This document shows, piece after piece, positions 34,306 to 47,000 of a stretch of DNA of 64,000 nucleotides (position 1 is its first letter; each line of letters begins with the position of its first letter). The translations under genes were made by a program, and so were the position numbers. Source of the stretch: Ophioderma brevispina (Eukaryota > Echinodermata > Ophiuroidea > Amphilepidida > Ophiodermatidae); assembly GCA_023653785.1 (NCBI GenBank), contig JAMKCH010041576.1, positions 1 to 64,000 of the forward strand. The letters run 5' to 3'. The notes beneath the pieces were generated by a model. That model searched no databases and had not been told where the DNA came from. It saw only the letters and a program-made list of their open reading frames with translations.

Positions 34306-34993
34306 ATGGATTCTCCAATAATTTTCCCTGTGCTTGGACCACGTCTATCTAACGTTCTACAGAGTTTGAATATTACCAGTGAACCCATATTTTCTTTGAA
34401 GTCTCAAGGAAATGCGATATTTTTGAATATTACTACCGGCGCAGAAGCAGTTGGAAACTACCACTGCAGTTGCTTCGGGAACTGCGATTAAGGCACTTGC
34501 AACCGTGAAGAACGAGAAGAAGAAGAAGAAGCGGAAATCCCCTTCTACTAAGAGGCGTGATAGGAGGAGGCTTGTGGAATGGCTTGCGAGGAGAAAGTAT
34601 ACCCGCGCGCTACCCGAGCCTATGGAATGTGATAAACCCGCACTTAGTGATGAATCTGCATCCCGGAGTTCCAGGGTAGAAGATGAATCATCAGGCGAAG
34701 GGACAGTACGTAGTCTGGATGCTATACCAGAGGTGGCGGGAGAGGAACTTTCTATTGAGGTTCCACCAGCTGTTTGTTCTGACTCGCAAATGACCGACTC
34801 CAGTTGCAGTGATACGGACGCGGATCTTTTCACCCAGTTCGCTAGTGCTCCTTTGAAAACTTGCCATTGTTCACAGGAAATCGATTTCACGCAGTTAAAG
34901 ATGTGTATGAAATGCCTTGATTATGCATACTGTCATCGATCTGCATGTAAGCAACTCCACTTGAGATACTGCGAGGGATTTTCATTCACGTGA
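34306..34993 (+). pseudogene. Zinc-module protein gene with one apparent frameshift
   Basis: From ATG at 34306 one frame encodes MDSPIIFPVLGPRL, then SLNITSEPIFSLKSQGNA, and closes at 34491. A second frame, open from 34427, carries on with AVASGTAIKALATVKN, a basic stretch (KKKKKRKSPSTKRRDRRR, likely nuclear-localising or nucleic-acid-binding), EWLARRKY, an acidic Ser-rich middle, and the C-terminal module C-x-C-x11-C-x2-C-x5-C-x4-C-x3-H-x3-C. One base of shift near 34428-34450 separates the halves. Base composition and codon use in both halves look coding. The second half of the cysteine pattern loosely resembles MYND fingers but lacks their full spacing. The architecture recalls multicopy uncharacterised invertebrate proteins; this is from memory and unverified. 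The shift may be a real lesion or a sequencing error. No intron signal is needed across the gene. Confidence 0.6.
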
Positions 34994-35040
34994 TGCATAT
35001 CATCTATAGTTAAATAGATAAAGGCGCAAATAACCTCTGT

Positions 35041-35410
35041 AGTTGAAAGCGCCACTCAAACCAACAACCAACAACCAACCAACCCATCTCCATCATTCGC
35101 TTGATGATCCCATGTGAGAGTGAAACTCTGAGTAGCGACAGCTATTCCAGAATGTCTATCATTTGACCAACTTATACATATATACAGGAAGAAATACATC
35201 ATGCATATCGCTCCAATGTCAATGTTCTGTAGAAAGAGTATGACCTGTCGACTTGTTTATTCCAAAAGCAAGTTACCCTGTTTATAAAACGGAATTATTT
35301 ATAGAATGCCAAATAAATGGTAAAACAAGTTAATCAAGCTTAAATTATGGACAGAAAAATCCAGCATTTTGTTCTTTTGACACTTTTTGTATACGTCATC
35401 AATATCGTAC
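35041..35410. repeat. Shared 3' flank of the zinc-module genes, second copy (empty site)
   Basis: This follows the stop of the 34-kb gene by about 45 bp and matches 32319-32459 joined to 33573-33798. It starts with a CCAAC-rich run. It carries the unoccupied TA at about 35181 where the first copy holds the 1.1-kb element. Confidence 0.92.
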
Positions 35411-36426
35411 CATCAGGAAATGAGGTATGTTTTGCGTGCTATTTACACCCAAAGCTAACTGAATCCATTAAGCATAATTTCGATTAGTAGTACATGGCCT
35501 TCGCTTAAGATTTTTGCTTTTCAACAAGAAGAGAAAATTACTTTCCGCCCAATTTATTCAACATTTAAGAAAATATCGAAGGGTTTCGATGTAAGTAATT
35601 GCAATGGAGAAAAACAAAAACCTTGACAATGTCGGAGCTTACACCTTGAGCTTGGCATGGCATGTCTGCTCCGGTTTTTTGTTTTCCTTCGGAAAATATG
35701 GACATGAATGTCCCTTTCATACAACAAGATAAATCTATTGAAAATGAAATATCATTCAAGTTTAATCATGTAATGATAACATCAAACCCGGTCTGATAGA
35801 GACAAAACAATCCGTGGTAAGTATAGATAATATGACACTGATTATTACAGACTGCCCTATAGCACCTGGTCTCTTGAGGTAAGTTAGCGGAATCTATATG
35901 TACTATGTATTATTCAATAGAACAGTGTCTATACTTCAGCTTATATTAAAAGCCAATTATTGGTCCAGCGCGCTAATTTTAGCTTACCTGCAAGGCTGTT
36001 GTTTTGCCTTCCCTCCATAACTGAAAGTCACAGAGTGGCATTTCAAAGACATGGCAGAAAACTTTCCATTGATTTTATATGATCTTTACCAAATTTGAAC
36101 AGAGGACAAATGAAGCCCAACACCACTGTGAAATGTTTCCGATTTGATAGAAAGTTGGCTTTAGGGCTGACCTTTTTTATCAGAGAGGCTAGATTATATT
36201 GTATATCCTGTATGATTTGAGAAAATAAAATAATATTTGTTTTGCCAGTTATGAGTAAACCCCTTAAATGGAAAAACCCTGGGTTGTTTACAACCCGCAT
36301 GAAGAAATGGGATTCCCCAATTCTGTTTTTGAGAAAGACAACAACAGTATGATATATATATTTAGATAGGGGGATTTCTGGGGAAATTCCAAAGACATAG
36401 AAAGGGACTCTATAAGGAAGCCTGAT
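35411..36426. other. No gene recognised
   Basis: Two GTAAGT-like sites (35816, 35879) have no open exon before them. The minus-strand frames at 35565-35759 and 36043-36300 show no motif. Confidence 0.4.
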
Positions 36427-37867
36427 TTAAAGCAATAATGGCACATTTTTTAAGAGCGCCCCCAATTTTCCAAAGTTGATATTTTGGCACAGTTACGTTG
36501 GTAACTATACCTGCAAACGAGAATGCTAAGAAATGCGTATTTATCATAAAATAAGCGATTTTGTAATTAGAATTGGGATCCCAGATTGGACTTAACGGCA
36601 GAGTAGTGTGGGTTGGTATGTCAATGAAAACAGTTCCCGTAGGATTTTGGTGCTAAAGTTGATGTTCTTGCTAAAGTTGATTCAATAGGGACCAGACAGT
36701 CAGAAAATTATGGGGTGCAAATTGTCGGACTGCTGCCCCCTTCCTCAAGGGGGGAAATGTTACTACAGGGAAAAATTTAAAATCGAGTCAATTGTGTTTT
36801 AATGTACATTTACATGTTCGTCTCCTTATAAGGATTAGAAAAAGTATATATTTGCCTAGGTTCCGACCTTTAGTTAAAGCGCTATAGCCCCATAATGGTT
36901 CAAGGTCATCCTGGGGTAAATTTTACCCAATGCTCAGATTTTGTTGAAACTGGTGATAAGTTGTTTGTATTGTCTCATAGGATCCAAAAATGTATTATTT
37001 TACAGTGTGTGACATTTGGTTGGCTAATTACATAGCAAAATGTAGCAAGGGTCTACATGGTCTATGGGGGTCACCAGAACTTTCCCTGGATGTCGCAATG
37101 GTGATATCAAAAAATCAATTAAAAATGCATTTTCTGTTTCAGTATGACACAAGGAATCATTTGACACCACTTTCAACAACATTGGAACATTTACCCCCAA
37201 GGTGACCTTGAACCATTACGGGGCTATACCGCTTTAAATAAAGGTTGGCACCTAGGCAAATATATATTTTTTGTAACCCTTATGAGGAGACGAACCCGTT
37301 AGTCTACATTAAAACACAATTTTACTCGATTTTGAATTTTTCCCTGTACTAACATTTACCCCCTTGAAGAAGGGGGCATCAGTCCGAAAATTTGCACCCC
37401 ATCATTTTCTGACAATTTAGGTCCTATTGAAACCAAAACAGCAACAAAATCAATTTTAGCATGAAAATCCTACGGGAATACACACCAACCCACACTAGAG
37501 CTGGAAATGCTACGTTTATGTCCGTCCATGATGAAATAGTGCCACCTCGAGAAAATAACCTCTAACTTGGCTTGCCTGAACTATTAAAACAACTAATGGA
37601 TGCGTGTAGACACGTACATGGCGCTATTTCCCGGCTATTTCACATTGGAAGGCCTTTTCCAGCAGCCGGTGAATTATTATCGCGATCCCCGATAATAATT
37701 ATTCTAATTACAAAATTCCTTCCTTTGTGACACACAGACATTTTCGAGCTTAACCATTCACAGGTATAGTTTACTATATAGCCAGTTACCAATGCAACCG
37801 TGTAAAAATCTCAATTTTTTTTTAAATTGGGGGCGCTCTTCAAAAAAATGTGCTAATATTGCTTTAA
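36427..37867. mobile_element. TTAA-flanked MITE, interrupted by a nested foldback
   Basis: The outer ends TTAAAGCAATAATGGCACAT and TGCTAATATTGCTTTAA are inverted copies with TTAA at each edge. Subterminal matches include GAGCGCCCCCAATTTT against AAATTGGGGGCGCTC. The uninterrupted family member at 61376-61880 shares the interior (GCGTATTTATCATAAAATAA; GGAAATGCTA; AATAGTGCCACCTC). The inner foldback occupies about 36604-37497. Confidence 0.88.
36604..37497. mobile_element. Nested foldback element, about 0.9 kb
   Basis: TAGTGTGGGTTGG at the left pairs with CCAACCCACACTA at the right. The arms extend about 320 bp, for example ATTTGCCTAGG with CCTAGGCAAAT and TTCAAGGTCA with TGACCTTGAA. The related MITE at 61 kb has no such insertion. 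GAG lies directly outside both ends and would be a 3-bp duplication, but about 25 bp on the left side have no counterpart in the 61-kb relative, so the insertion history is not clean. Confidence 0.82.
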
Positions 37868-40800
37868 TAAGATCATTACCACATCAACTAATGTCAATGT
37901 GGCGTAATCGGGCTATGTCTCTCACAATGTAATTACGGGGTTTTTTTTTCTTGACAATGTGATAGAAAGAAAAAGCCTTGTCATGAGGAGAACTTGGTCA
38001 CATCAAGGTTAAGCCGGAACTATGTATTTAATGTTTATATCTTCAGTTTCAGGTTTTTCGATATACATAATTGTGTTTGTAGGTTATTTCTGGCCTGTGT
38101 GTTCATTGAATACCGTACCAATGTATCGTACCTCACAAAAGCTTCGCAAACTATACTCTATTCGATCTCATTTAGCTTTCGCACTCTAGAAACGCAAGCA
38201 CTGACCTTCGAATTGCAGCATTTACGCACGCAAATAAATGCTGCACAATCGAAACGCTAGAGCGAATCACAGATTCGCGTCATGACGTCACCCTCGAACT
38301 CAAGACCGAACAAACTATACAGTGATGTTAAAGAGACATGAGGAAATTTCAAGAAAGGAGCGCCCCAATTTTTCTCGAACCTAGGTTTTTTACATATCTG
38401 GAATGCTTACCAATGTATTAGATCACACCTGAAGTGAATAAGCCTAATACGCCGTTTTTATGTAATAAGATGAGGATTTAGTAGTTTCAGAAAGACAGAA
38501 AGTCAAAGCATGGTTTTCTATGGGGAACGATTACGATAGCAGGCAAGTTCAAAAAGTGAATTTTGAGAGAAATTCATATCCTAAAAAAAATCCTCCTGTC
38601 ACTTTAAATACGAAAGTTACAGGGCACCAGCTTTAGTAGAGAATATTTCAACTTTGACCTAAATCGGCGTAATATCTTTTAGCAAGCTAATACGGAAACG
38701 TTTTGCATTTGGTTACTTAACTTCATTATGAAATTTATTTATAGGGTAAACATTGAAATGCAGCCGTTTTTCTCGCACTTTATTCCATTGTTTAAATAGA
38801 ATTAAGTGCTTGCTGAGAGAGAATATGAATTTAAATAGTATGGATCACCAAATATCTCTGCATTGGACAACGTCATATTTATAACACTGCAAACAAAAAT
38901 CAGTGCAATTATTTTTACTTCTGTGAAGAATGATAAAGGATAGAGAAGCTACTTAACACTCGAGGTAATAATATGCCAAACAACTAATCTCCCCCTTGAT
39001 ATGGTCGATGAATAAAAATCATTTCAACAACTGGGAATCGAATCTCGAGGCCATCTCGAGGGAATTAGTTATTGGTTTGTTAAAATACCATAGTATACTA
39101 ATTAATTATTAATTCAGAATAAGTAGAAAAATTTACCTTTCATCCAATTTGGCTAGAACAGAAAAGACACATTGCACGTGCTTGTATCTAGAAAAATATA
39201 CCCTTACAGCCCCTTACAAATTTAAATTTGGTTGTAAGATGTCTTATATTAATAGCCCGAGTTCTGCAGATGCGTGCGCTAAGGAAAGTTGACTGTTTTC
39301 TAGAGTGTGATCAGTATAGATAAGGCACACCTTATAACGGGCAAATCAAGTTAGAATAGGTAGGCATCATGGCAAAACTTATTAATTTCCGCACAGCGAC
39401 TGAACATGTTTGCAGCGGTGTCTACTTCAACAACTTGTGTATAATGTTTAGTTTAAAAATAATTTGTCATGAGCGAAAGAAAGATTATTACTATATTAAT
39501 GTTTTTTCGACTTTTTGATGGCATTGCATTGTATTTTAACGCAATGTTGAACGTAAATAACTAAAAGAAAGAATCTAACTAACTTCATGTGTTGTGTACA
39601 GAGTCTATAGTGTTAGGAGGTTATTCATTATGTTTCAAGTGGGTAACTAGACACCAAGTACAAACCCAAGGCCACCTTGAGTCAATCTCATTAATATTCT
39701 AGTGGACGTATGCGCCATCTCAGAAACTAGGGCGTCTTTAGAGTCCTTACGAATCAACTCGTGACTACAGGTTGTATTTTAAGAATAAATGTCCGGCAAT
39801 AAATGAAGAACTTGTTGATTTATTTTCGTTATCGTGAACTAGCGGTTTCGTGTCAGCTTCAGAGGATTGATTTTGATTTGACTGTGGGAGTGTCGATAGG
39901 CGTGGATGTCTGTGTGCGAAACTCTTGTGTGCGACTATTCTATTTGTTTTCAGAAACAATATTGTGTATTTTCCATCCAGTTCACAGCTTACATATATGT
40001 GTTAGACTCCTAGCATGCTTATGCTTTTACAGCTTTTTAACGATTTATATAGGAGGCCCTCTAAAGACCAAACTGCTGCCAGCTGTTTTTTTTTTTCTGA
40101 TTGGATAATTACTTTGTTCACAGTAAGTGCCTACAGGAGGTTAAAGGTAAAAAAGTGAATGGATCAGGAATGTGATAGGCTGACAGGTGCGTATTTTACC
40201 TCCATTTTAGGAAATCTCACTATGTACTGAGAAATTTCTAGGCAACAAGTGCATTGAGTACAAGCTTTTGAAGACAACATTCTACCAACATTTGGAAATT
40301 CCTATAGAAAAAATTCAAAAATAATTCCATCCCAGTATCAATGCCCATAGACTTAGTAAGAAATGCACAGTTAGTCAACGCTTCAGTTGTTAATCTATGC
40401 TATCGCGCTATTTATCGTATTTAAATCGGTGATACTAGTGAATTTTGGATTTCTTGTAAAAAACACGCCCTACCACATTTTGATAATTCCCCCGATGTGA
40501 TGTGCCACTGTGGTGCGTCGAAATTTGGTAACGCTCAAAATGTCAGTAGTCTTTTTTTGTACCGTGTATTCAGTGCTTCTCTATGGAGTAATTCATTATA
40601 CAGATTTTTGGTCAATACTTTGTAATATCTGTTTGGAGTCGTATTTTTATTTATTTATTTTTAAACATGTTTGTGGATTATATTGAAAGCAACCGACGAT
40701 TAAAATGATGAACATGATTTGTTTATCCTGTTACAAGAAAACACAGCTGCAAGTCTGCAAAAGGGCGCACACCACCAAATAATCGTCCCACTGAAATACA

Positions 40801-43723
40801 CGTTAAAATGGCTTATGTGTTATGTGCGTTGTCGTGGTTCTGTTTGGCGGGAATGCGGGCGTAGTTTTGACGAAGCGAAAATGATTTGGCAGAGAATTAT
40901 AGTAATACATTGTCAATGCGTACAAAACAAATGGCCGGCAAACACAGCACAGTTCAAAAGCCTCAATTCCCGTGGCAAAAATATACTAGCATTCCCACCA
41001 GACATACCATGATACAACTTCCATGATACTGTGCAACTGAAACGGTCAAGAAACACATATGCTAAGTAGGTCCCTATTCGCACCTTCCCTGATCAAAGGT
41101 ATCCGCGCGTATTTAGTCGCCTAAAATAAATGGGAAAGGAATTGTGGCGGACAGTAATTTTATGTTTTTCAGCTCCTATTTACTCGTACGATCGAAGCTA
41201 AAGCAGAATATTATCGAGAGCCCCTAACCAATAACACTATGTGCACGGTCGTTTTTACAGGAAAAACTACATTTGATGGTTACCAAATAGTTCTACTTTT
41301 TGATATCGATTATTAGTAATTTACAAAATACTACCGAATTTCGATATCGAAAAATAGTAACATTTTATTTTCGATATCGGAAATTACTAGTATTTGAACT
41401 ATATATACCATTTCTCGACTCAGCACACTGGCTGCCACTGTGTGAAATTACATAACAATGGTCACGCTCTCTGAGTCAGTGCATTTGCATGGATATCTGG
41501 GCCACTGTGATTTGCTAAATAATGTATTTTCTGAAATCTATGCGATATCTTAAAATGTAAGCTGTTACAAATCATAAGCTAGATTGCTAAAACCGTGACG
41601 ATTACGTCAACAAAGTATTAAGTTTGACAGGTACAATAATAACCATTCGGCATTAGAAATACGTCGTAATTGGAAATAGCACTCCGCAGTTTATATAATA
41701 AATCAACGTTTTGCCCATGTTCTGAATAGACCGTCTTCGTGTTATTATGTCGTGTAGAAAACTGTGTTTAAATAAGTGAGGCATAACTGGTAACAGGGCT
41801 ACCCTTATAGATGCACAGAATTGGGATTGTTGCGATGGTATAATGGCGGCTTTTGAGTAAGTATACAAGACGTCGTGCATTTTTAAAATGTCTATTAGGC
41901 AGCTCTCAGAAGAATAGATTAGTAATCCGAGACATCAGGAAAGCTATGTAGATATAGCAGGCAATCCCAAATACTCATGCTGTAGGTGCAAAACAATAGC
42001 TCAAACGTCACATTACTTTTACAGCTTTCTTGTTTTCTAATCCCAAATAAATTATAGCTGAACTGTGAAGAACGGTAACATTGCCCAACACTACTCTTTT
42101 ATGTGCTATACGCATGATAAAATGATCACTTTCAGCATAGGAGCGTCCGTATTATGGATACACATGATACACGCGATCCAGGATCAGCTGAGCTTACTCA
42201 TACAGCAGGGAGAAAATATCCCTGTTGAAGCCACATGAATGTTCGTTCACTTATCCGCAAATATTAGGCTAAACCTAGTCTTTCAACACGTATGCAATGC
42301 CATCTTTGTCCGACATGTTTGTTAGTTGATAGTGATGGCCGGGGACCCAGGCTATGACAAATATCGGGCAGAATTAATGAGCATTATATAGCGTGCAGTG
42401 TGCAAGACATCTCCCGATCGGGGCTGCTTCAACCAGGGCGACATGCAGAAACAGTCCAAATTTCTAAGGGTTGAATCTAGGCATAATGAAAACACCGCAA
42501 ATCTATTACATACCGCCGCAGTCAAATATGGTACCAATATATTAAAGGTTAAACCTTCAGGATTTGCCCATAAACTGTTCACTTTGTTTGAGAGATGATT
42601 AAAAGCAAAAAAGTTTGAAATATTATTCACCAAAAGGTAGCGATCAAAGGCCAAAGAGAGAAAAACTGAATATGGAACGATGCAGTAGAAACTGCGAAAC
42701 TTCACTCATAATTCCGATTTTGACGGGGAAAGTAGCCATCAATGATATATTGGTTTATTTGCTACACCTTTCCTTACGATTGGGCATGTTTGGACATTTT
42801 TGCAGCTTCTACACTTGTAAATACAAATTTCCAATGATTCAACAACACGGCTGTTTTTCAAATATTCTGACGTCACGCAACGTCATTTAATGAGCAGCCA
42901 TCTATCGATACGGGCTAATTATGTTCGGCGAATTTTCCCACACAGTTTTCTAAGTCTACAGCTGAATAAATCCTGACACCACCACCAGCCATGACCAATG
43001 ACTTGTGGATACGCAAAGAAGATGAAGTGGAAAGATTAATTCGAACTGAGTGTAAATAGCTATAAATTATTCCTACCCTTATCGTGCGTCTCAGGTACGA
43101 TTACGAGTAAATGAACACAAATTATATCGATTATGCTTCTCACATAACTAAGATATTAAATATAAAACACCTTCACCGAATGAGGCCAAAACGTTTTAGA
43201 GACGTGCACTGAAGTATTTTCTATAACTACGTCGTCTGCAAACAATCTAGTAGGCCGTTTTACTTATGTGTGAGCCATTTTAGTTACAGATTCTGCAAAT
43301 TGCTCTAAGGCATATAATCCCTCATTGAAGTCATAGATTAATGGTTCATGTAATATTACACGGCGGAAGAATGTCCATTGGGGGTTATTCCTCTGAAATA
43401 GGTCCAATTCTAATCAAAGTAGGAACAAAGATGTCAGATGGTCTTATGCACCCAGTGGTCATGTTACAGGTCGTCTGCAGAGGCCGAAAGGCCACTAGGG
43501 ATCTATTTCAAGTGTTCCAGATGATTGCGGAAGCATGTCAGACTGGTGAATCGAGAACCACCTTGTTATAATAGCGAAGTGCGATGTAAATGTTCGTCAG
43601 AAGTTTGTAATAAATAGTCAAGTTTCTTAGGCATTTTGTCTCGTTCTCTGTCACGTATTCGTTAGGTACCATCTAAAAATCATAATGGATCTTGGAAGAG
43701 GTTCATCAGATTTGTTGTAGTCC
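37868..43723. other. Long stretch without a supported gene
   Basis: Open frames here (37994-38260, 39803-40108, 40719-41012, 42352-42705) show no motif, and their composition fits chance frames. An imperfect inverted repeat around 41300-41400 contains several GATATCGA cores and TTAGTAATTT / AAATTACTAG. A weak inverted repeat lies near 38978-39080. Neither could be assigned to an element. Confidence 0.4.
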
Positions 43724-44017
43724 AACTAATTAATAACAGTTCATTGTGGCCAAAATCAAGCGGAAAACCTACTGTTTTTATGATAGTTTCGATGGTGTAC
43801 CACCATCTTTCTCAAAGTTGAGTAACATTATGATCCAATGCTGAGAGCTGATACCAAGTCTAACATCACTGGAAGCGACATCATTTCCCGCCAGTCAGCT
43901 GTCGGATCTCAACAACATCAGCTTTGAGAAAGATGGTGGTACACCATCGAAACTCTTAGCAAAAACAGTCATTTTTTTGGCTTGGTTTTGATCACAATGA
44001 AGTGTTATCAATTACTC
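43724..44017. mobile_element. Foldback MITE, about 294 bp
   Basis: The left arm (AACTAATTAATAACAGTTCA, then GTTTCGATGGTGTACCACCA, then TCTTTCTCAAAG) pairs with the right arm (CTTTGAGAAAGA, TGGTGGTACACCATCGAAAC, TGTTATCAATTACT). The inner third is the best preserved. No clear target duplication was found. Confidence 0.85.
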
Positions 44018-47000
44018 ATTAAGGATGTTAAGTTGATATAGTTGATGCGTGTACCTGTATGTGAAGTGATCAGTTTTGCTCCATCGCTCCATAAACAAAG
44101 AAATTGCACAGACACACCTACATTAAACTAATCCTCCCTTGATTAAAACCTCGCACATGCGTGAGAGCGGCAAAAGCGTTGAACGACTTGGGAACTACAT
44201 TTTAAACTATGATCCAAAATAATCACCTTTTAAATACTCTCTCATTTGGACCCAACAAAAGATAACATAATAACATATATTGATGCCAATTTGAATTCTA
44301 CAAAGCAAAATTTGAGTGTTCCTTATGTTGTTTAATTATTGACATACTATTTATAAAACATTATCAAATCATTGTAACAGCAAAATACGTGTTTAGGAAG
44401 CTATATATTAGGGCACATTAAGGCATATTTAGTGTGGTTTGTGGTTAAATATTAAGTGCCTATTTAAATCTTATCAGTAACACGATCCATAAGGAAATAT
44501 TAGAGCCGGTCAAGATATTGATCATGGAAAGTAAGGGATAAATGATAAGATAATGGATGGAAGGTATTTAATTTGATGATTGTAGAATTTGTTAGCTTCT
44601 TATCATCAGTAGAAATAGCTTGCTCGGTTAACAATTCGTACATGAAATGTTGATTCTTCTATTCTTTCCGCTTTTTATTTTTAACTGTGTAAAATTGTTT
44701 CGTTTTATATCCATCTATGTATTTTAGCAGTTATGTTGTTTGCTTTAAATTTTGCCAATACTGTTAAAACTGTGAAATATAGTTATATTTTCATATTGAT
44801 GACTTTTGCGTGTTTTTATTTTTCCAAAGTGAATACACAGCAAAATATTTAACAATCGAATGGATGATTTCAAGTGATTGTAGTTCAAATGTTAAAATAT
44901 TATTTCTACAAGTTTTCGCGTTTTCGCCTATTGGTTGCTTGCATGTTATCTTAAAAAATGTGGACACCTGCAACTCTACACCCCTCCTACCACCATCAAC
45001 CACAAAAACTTCAAGACCCTGCTCAATTGACTTCGGTGGAACAGGTATTTAGAATAGAGTCTGTATAGATTTATCATTATTTTGGTAGTTAGAATTAGGT
45101 TAATAACTGAGCAAAATGAACACGAATACATGAGATCGGTGATCAGACAATTTGTGTCCCGTTTTTGCGATTAAAGTTTCTGTATACACTCTCACCTACT
45201 TCTACAGAATCCCTGTGGGTATCATTCTCAACCGTTTAAGTGTTTGTATTCATTTTATTTTTCCAAAATTATCGTAAAATATCTGATACTATTGATAAGG
45301 ATCATTCGCATGATTTATGGTAAAATCGATCTTTCGAATATCGTGTTGCAATAATGATCAGGCACTTTGTCTCGAAGGTGTTTTGATTAAGTCGTGTCGT
45401 AGATGACACTGGCACAGATTTAGTTTTTGTAACCGATTCAACAAAGTCTCTCGTTTAGTTGTAATTATAATAATTATACTATTTTTTCTGATTTCTGATG
45501 CGTACTACTTTTTGTATTTGCTAGGATTCGCTGCCTAAGTGATATCACAAAGTCCTTCAACACCCTTTTTCGGGCTTCTTTCTAATTGTGCCTTTATTAG
45601 TAATAATTACAAGTGACTCTACAAGGAGACGCGGGACCTGGTAAACGTACATTGATATCAACCACGCAGACAAACCACTCCACTAAAAATAATTCGAGGC
45701 TAATATGCCCGTAATTAAACCTATGGATACGTCTACGTTAAATTGCTTTCTTTAAAGGACACGAAGACTTCTCATTATTATATACGAATTTTGAGCAAAT
45801 TGGTGTTCTTTTCCTGTTTAACCGCCTTAAACTAATAAGCGGTAAACTCCAAGGTCTGTACATTGAGCAAATTAGACGATGATTTAGTTATTAAATATGA
45901 CGTCGCTGACCTATGTTCGTGTAGAGAATTAAAACACCTGTGCGTAGGAAATTACTCAGTGAAAAAGGGGAAGTGTACGACATATCTTGTAAAGAAAGAT
46001 ACCGTATATAAAATACGCAGCAGGTATCTCTTTCTAGGCTGTCTATTGTAAAATAAATACGCAGCAGGGGTCTTTTTCATTGTCTTGATATTTAATTCGA
46101 AAAGGGTCTTCTTTGAATAAATGAGAAATAACAGGATGCATCTTGGCCTTTTATCACTTTTCATCAAAGTTAAAGGTTACCAAACCTTGTTTAGGAGTAA
46201 CTTCCTACAAATACAAATATGACACTAACCATTAATATGAAAGTTCTTGAGATAATTCATTTTTATCAAGGTTATAAAACTGTTCATGTTATTCTTGAAG
46301 TGATTTGAGCAATCGAGATCAAATTGCATTTTGGATGCACTATTTGCATCATTTTAACACAAAACGCGTTAAACGGTCAATTATTTTAAATAAAATAAGT
46401 TCCACTAACTAACAAACCTAACCTCGTTCCAAAAATTAAGATGAAATATGAGGAAACTGTATTAAAGAAAGATTACAGCCGATTACAGTTTCATATTTAC
46501 TAAATCCTTAGTCATCCACTTAGTTACGTATCTTCACCAAACGCAGAGAAATATGTGTGAGCAATGACATTGACCACGTAATGATTTGGTATGCTTAAAT
46601 ATTCACATGCTACAAATGATTTTGATTTTTAATGTACAGAATATAGTTATATACAATTTTTTGGCATTGGACGCATTTTAATTAATGCACCACTTCGTGT
46701 CTAGAGAAGATGCGTACCAGAACCACTTCTTTGCATCAACCCCCAAGGGACTCAACTTCTAGACTTAATCAAGTATACCCCGTTCAATATTTGCACAACA
46801 CATAATTTGATAATAATCCAATCTACGCCTCTGAAAGTGATGCTGTCTATGTTGCTTTTAATGCTTACAAAGAATCGTCTATCGAAACTTAGTCACAAGC
46901 TGAACAATGAGCGTGTAGGTCCGAACAAAATATTAAAATTCAAGTCTTTTCTGAGGGAAAGACGCTGAAAGCAGTAGCGCAAGTTGTTTTTCCGTTTACG

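Noticed and set aside
34451..34453. Alternative start at 34451 for the zinc-module protein
   Set aside because: The codon is TTG, the frame is already open upstream, and a proper ATG with a coding-like N-terminus lies at 34306 in the other frame.
39041..39068. tRNA B-box-like GATTCGATTCCC on the minus strand
   Set aside because: No A box, no cloverleaf and no SINE tail nearby. The surrounding weak inverted repeat does not define an element.
43341..43571. 76-codon plus-strand frame that looks mildly coding
   Set aside because: No motif and no clear splice sites at its edges; left as unassigned.
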